55,122 nucleotides of DNA, from contig JARYLT010000010.1 of NCBI GenBank assembly GCA_029907515.1, forward strand, positions 1-55,122, given 5' to 3'. A program made the translations under genes and the position numbers. Source of the stretch: Spirochaetota bacterium (GTDB lineage: Bacteria; Spirochaetota; UBA4802; UB4802). A model generated the notes under the pieces. That model was not told the DNA's origin and did no database searches. It saw only the letters and a list, made by a program, of their open reading frames with translations. Below are positions 54,944 through 55,122 of the stretch, piece after piece (within the stretch, counting starts at the first letter, position 1; every line of letters begins with the position of its first letter).

Positions 54944-55122
54944 TTAAGCCCTTAATTGCGTTCCTGTTAATTTTAAAAACAAGTCCTCTAAATTTTGTGA
55001 ACGTACCACCATGCCAGTAATATCAACATTGTTATCAATAAGCAGCCTTAAGCAATCATGCGGTTGTTCGGTGTGTATTTCAATGGTATGATTTACCGTA
55101 TACCACTCACAATTCATCTGGC
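54944..55122 (-). CDS. ABC exporter ATP-binding protein, C-terminal fragment
   Basis: The last 58 codons plus stop of a gene that continues past the right edge. The frame reads from base 55120 to the TAA at 54944-54946. It ends with the typical C-terminal tail of the type paired with ABC-2 permeases: NLEDLFLKLTGTQLRA, preceded by a domain rich in beta-type segments (VNHTIEIHT, LLIDNNVDITGMVVR). The Walker motifs lie outside the window. It is 2 bases ahead of the permease start. Confidence 0.85.
   Translation of the reverse strand, partial: QMNCEWYTVNHTIEIHTEQPHDCLRLLIDNNVDITGMVVRSQNLEDLFLKLTGTQLRA

Overview
The window is a low-GC, gene-dense bacterial chromosome segment that is mostly housekeeping and envelope genes. 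The best guess for the source is a free-living member of the Spirochaetota. The support is a PorV-like outer-membrane protein of the UPF0164 type with a C-terminal TPR, a FapA/DUF342 protein, paired DUF21-CBS-CorC (TlyC-like) proteins and a GAF/HD-GYP phosphodiesterase, with a diderm envelope implied. This assignment is inference; no rRNA or clear phylogenetic marker was tested. Six tRNA genes are present (Gly-CCC, Gly-GCC, Leu-UAG, Lys-CUU, Arg-UCG, His-GUG) and none has a complete encoded CCA end.

Layout. 1-3.3 kb: a multi-PAS sensor kinase (-). 3.5-5.8 kb: tatC and pgk (+). 5.9-11.3 kb (-): a soluble NAD-linked [NiFe] hydrogenase operon (hoxF-hoxU-hoxY-hoxH), its endopeptidase and a stand-alone receiver protein. 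11.3-12.0 kb: an AT-rich gap, then tRNA-Gly and a cysteine synthase. 13.1-24.6 kb (-): mtaB-like, a CDP-alcohol phosphatidyltransferase, a TPR protein, a LysM-M23 peptidase, hflX, DUF192, a probable barrel protein, rph, the PorV-like protein, prfB and a spore-photoproduct-lyase-like radical SAM protein. 24.7 kb: a HIT protein (+). 25.1-32.3 kb (-): an envelope gene train rlmN, class A PBP, M23 peptidase, double-XRE regulator and two DUF21-CBS proteins. 32.4-34.5 kb (-): tatA and fapA. 34.8-41.9 kb: the GAF/HD-GYP gene, asd, argC, pcm, ptsI and a methyltransferase. 42.0-47.9 kb (-): the classic tig-clpP-clpX-lon proteostasis cluster. 48.1-55.1 kb (-): a three-tRNA cluster, a hybrid PAS/GAF kinase with a transglutaminase-like partner, a methyltransferase, two tRNAs, and an ABC-2 exporter whose ATPase runs off the right edge.

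The most unusual signal is not a gene. A short motif, core AGTAACTATCGC with extended form CAGTAACTATCGCCCATAA, occurs six times exactly and about eight more times with few mismatches, on both strands. It lies both between genes and inside genes in different reading frames. One inverted pair exactly brackets the terminator between pgk and the receiver gene. It behaves like a DNA-level signal (uptake-sequence-like, HIP1-like or chromosome-organising) or like remnants of a miniature element. Other points of note are a HoxF whose NuoE-like domain has lost three of four expected cluster ligands, a tandem-XRE regulator inside a wall-synthesis operon, and a REP-like palindrome upstream of argC. I did not find a clearly new multi-gene system.
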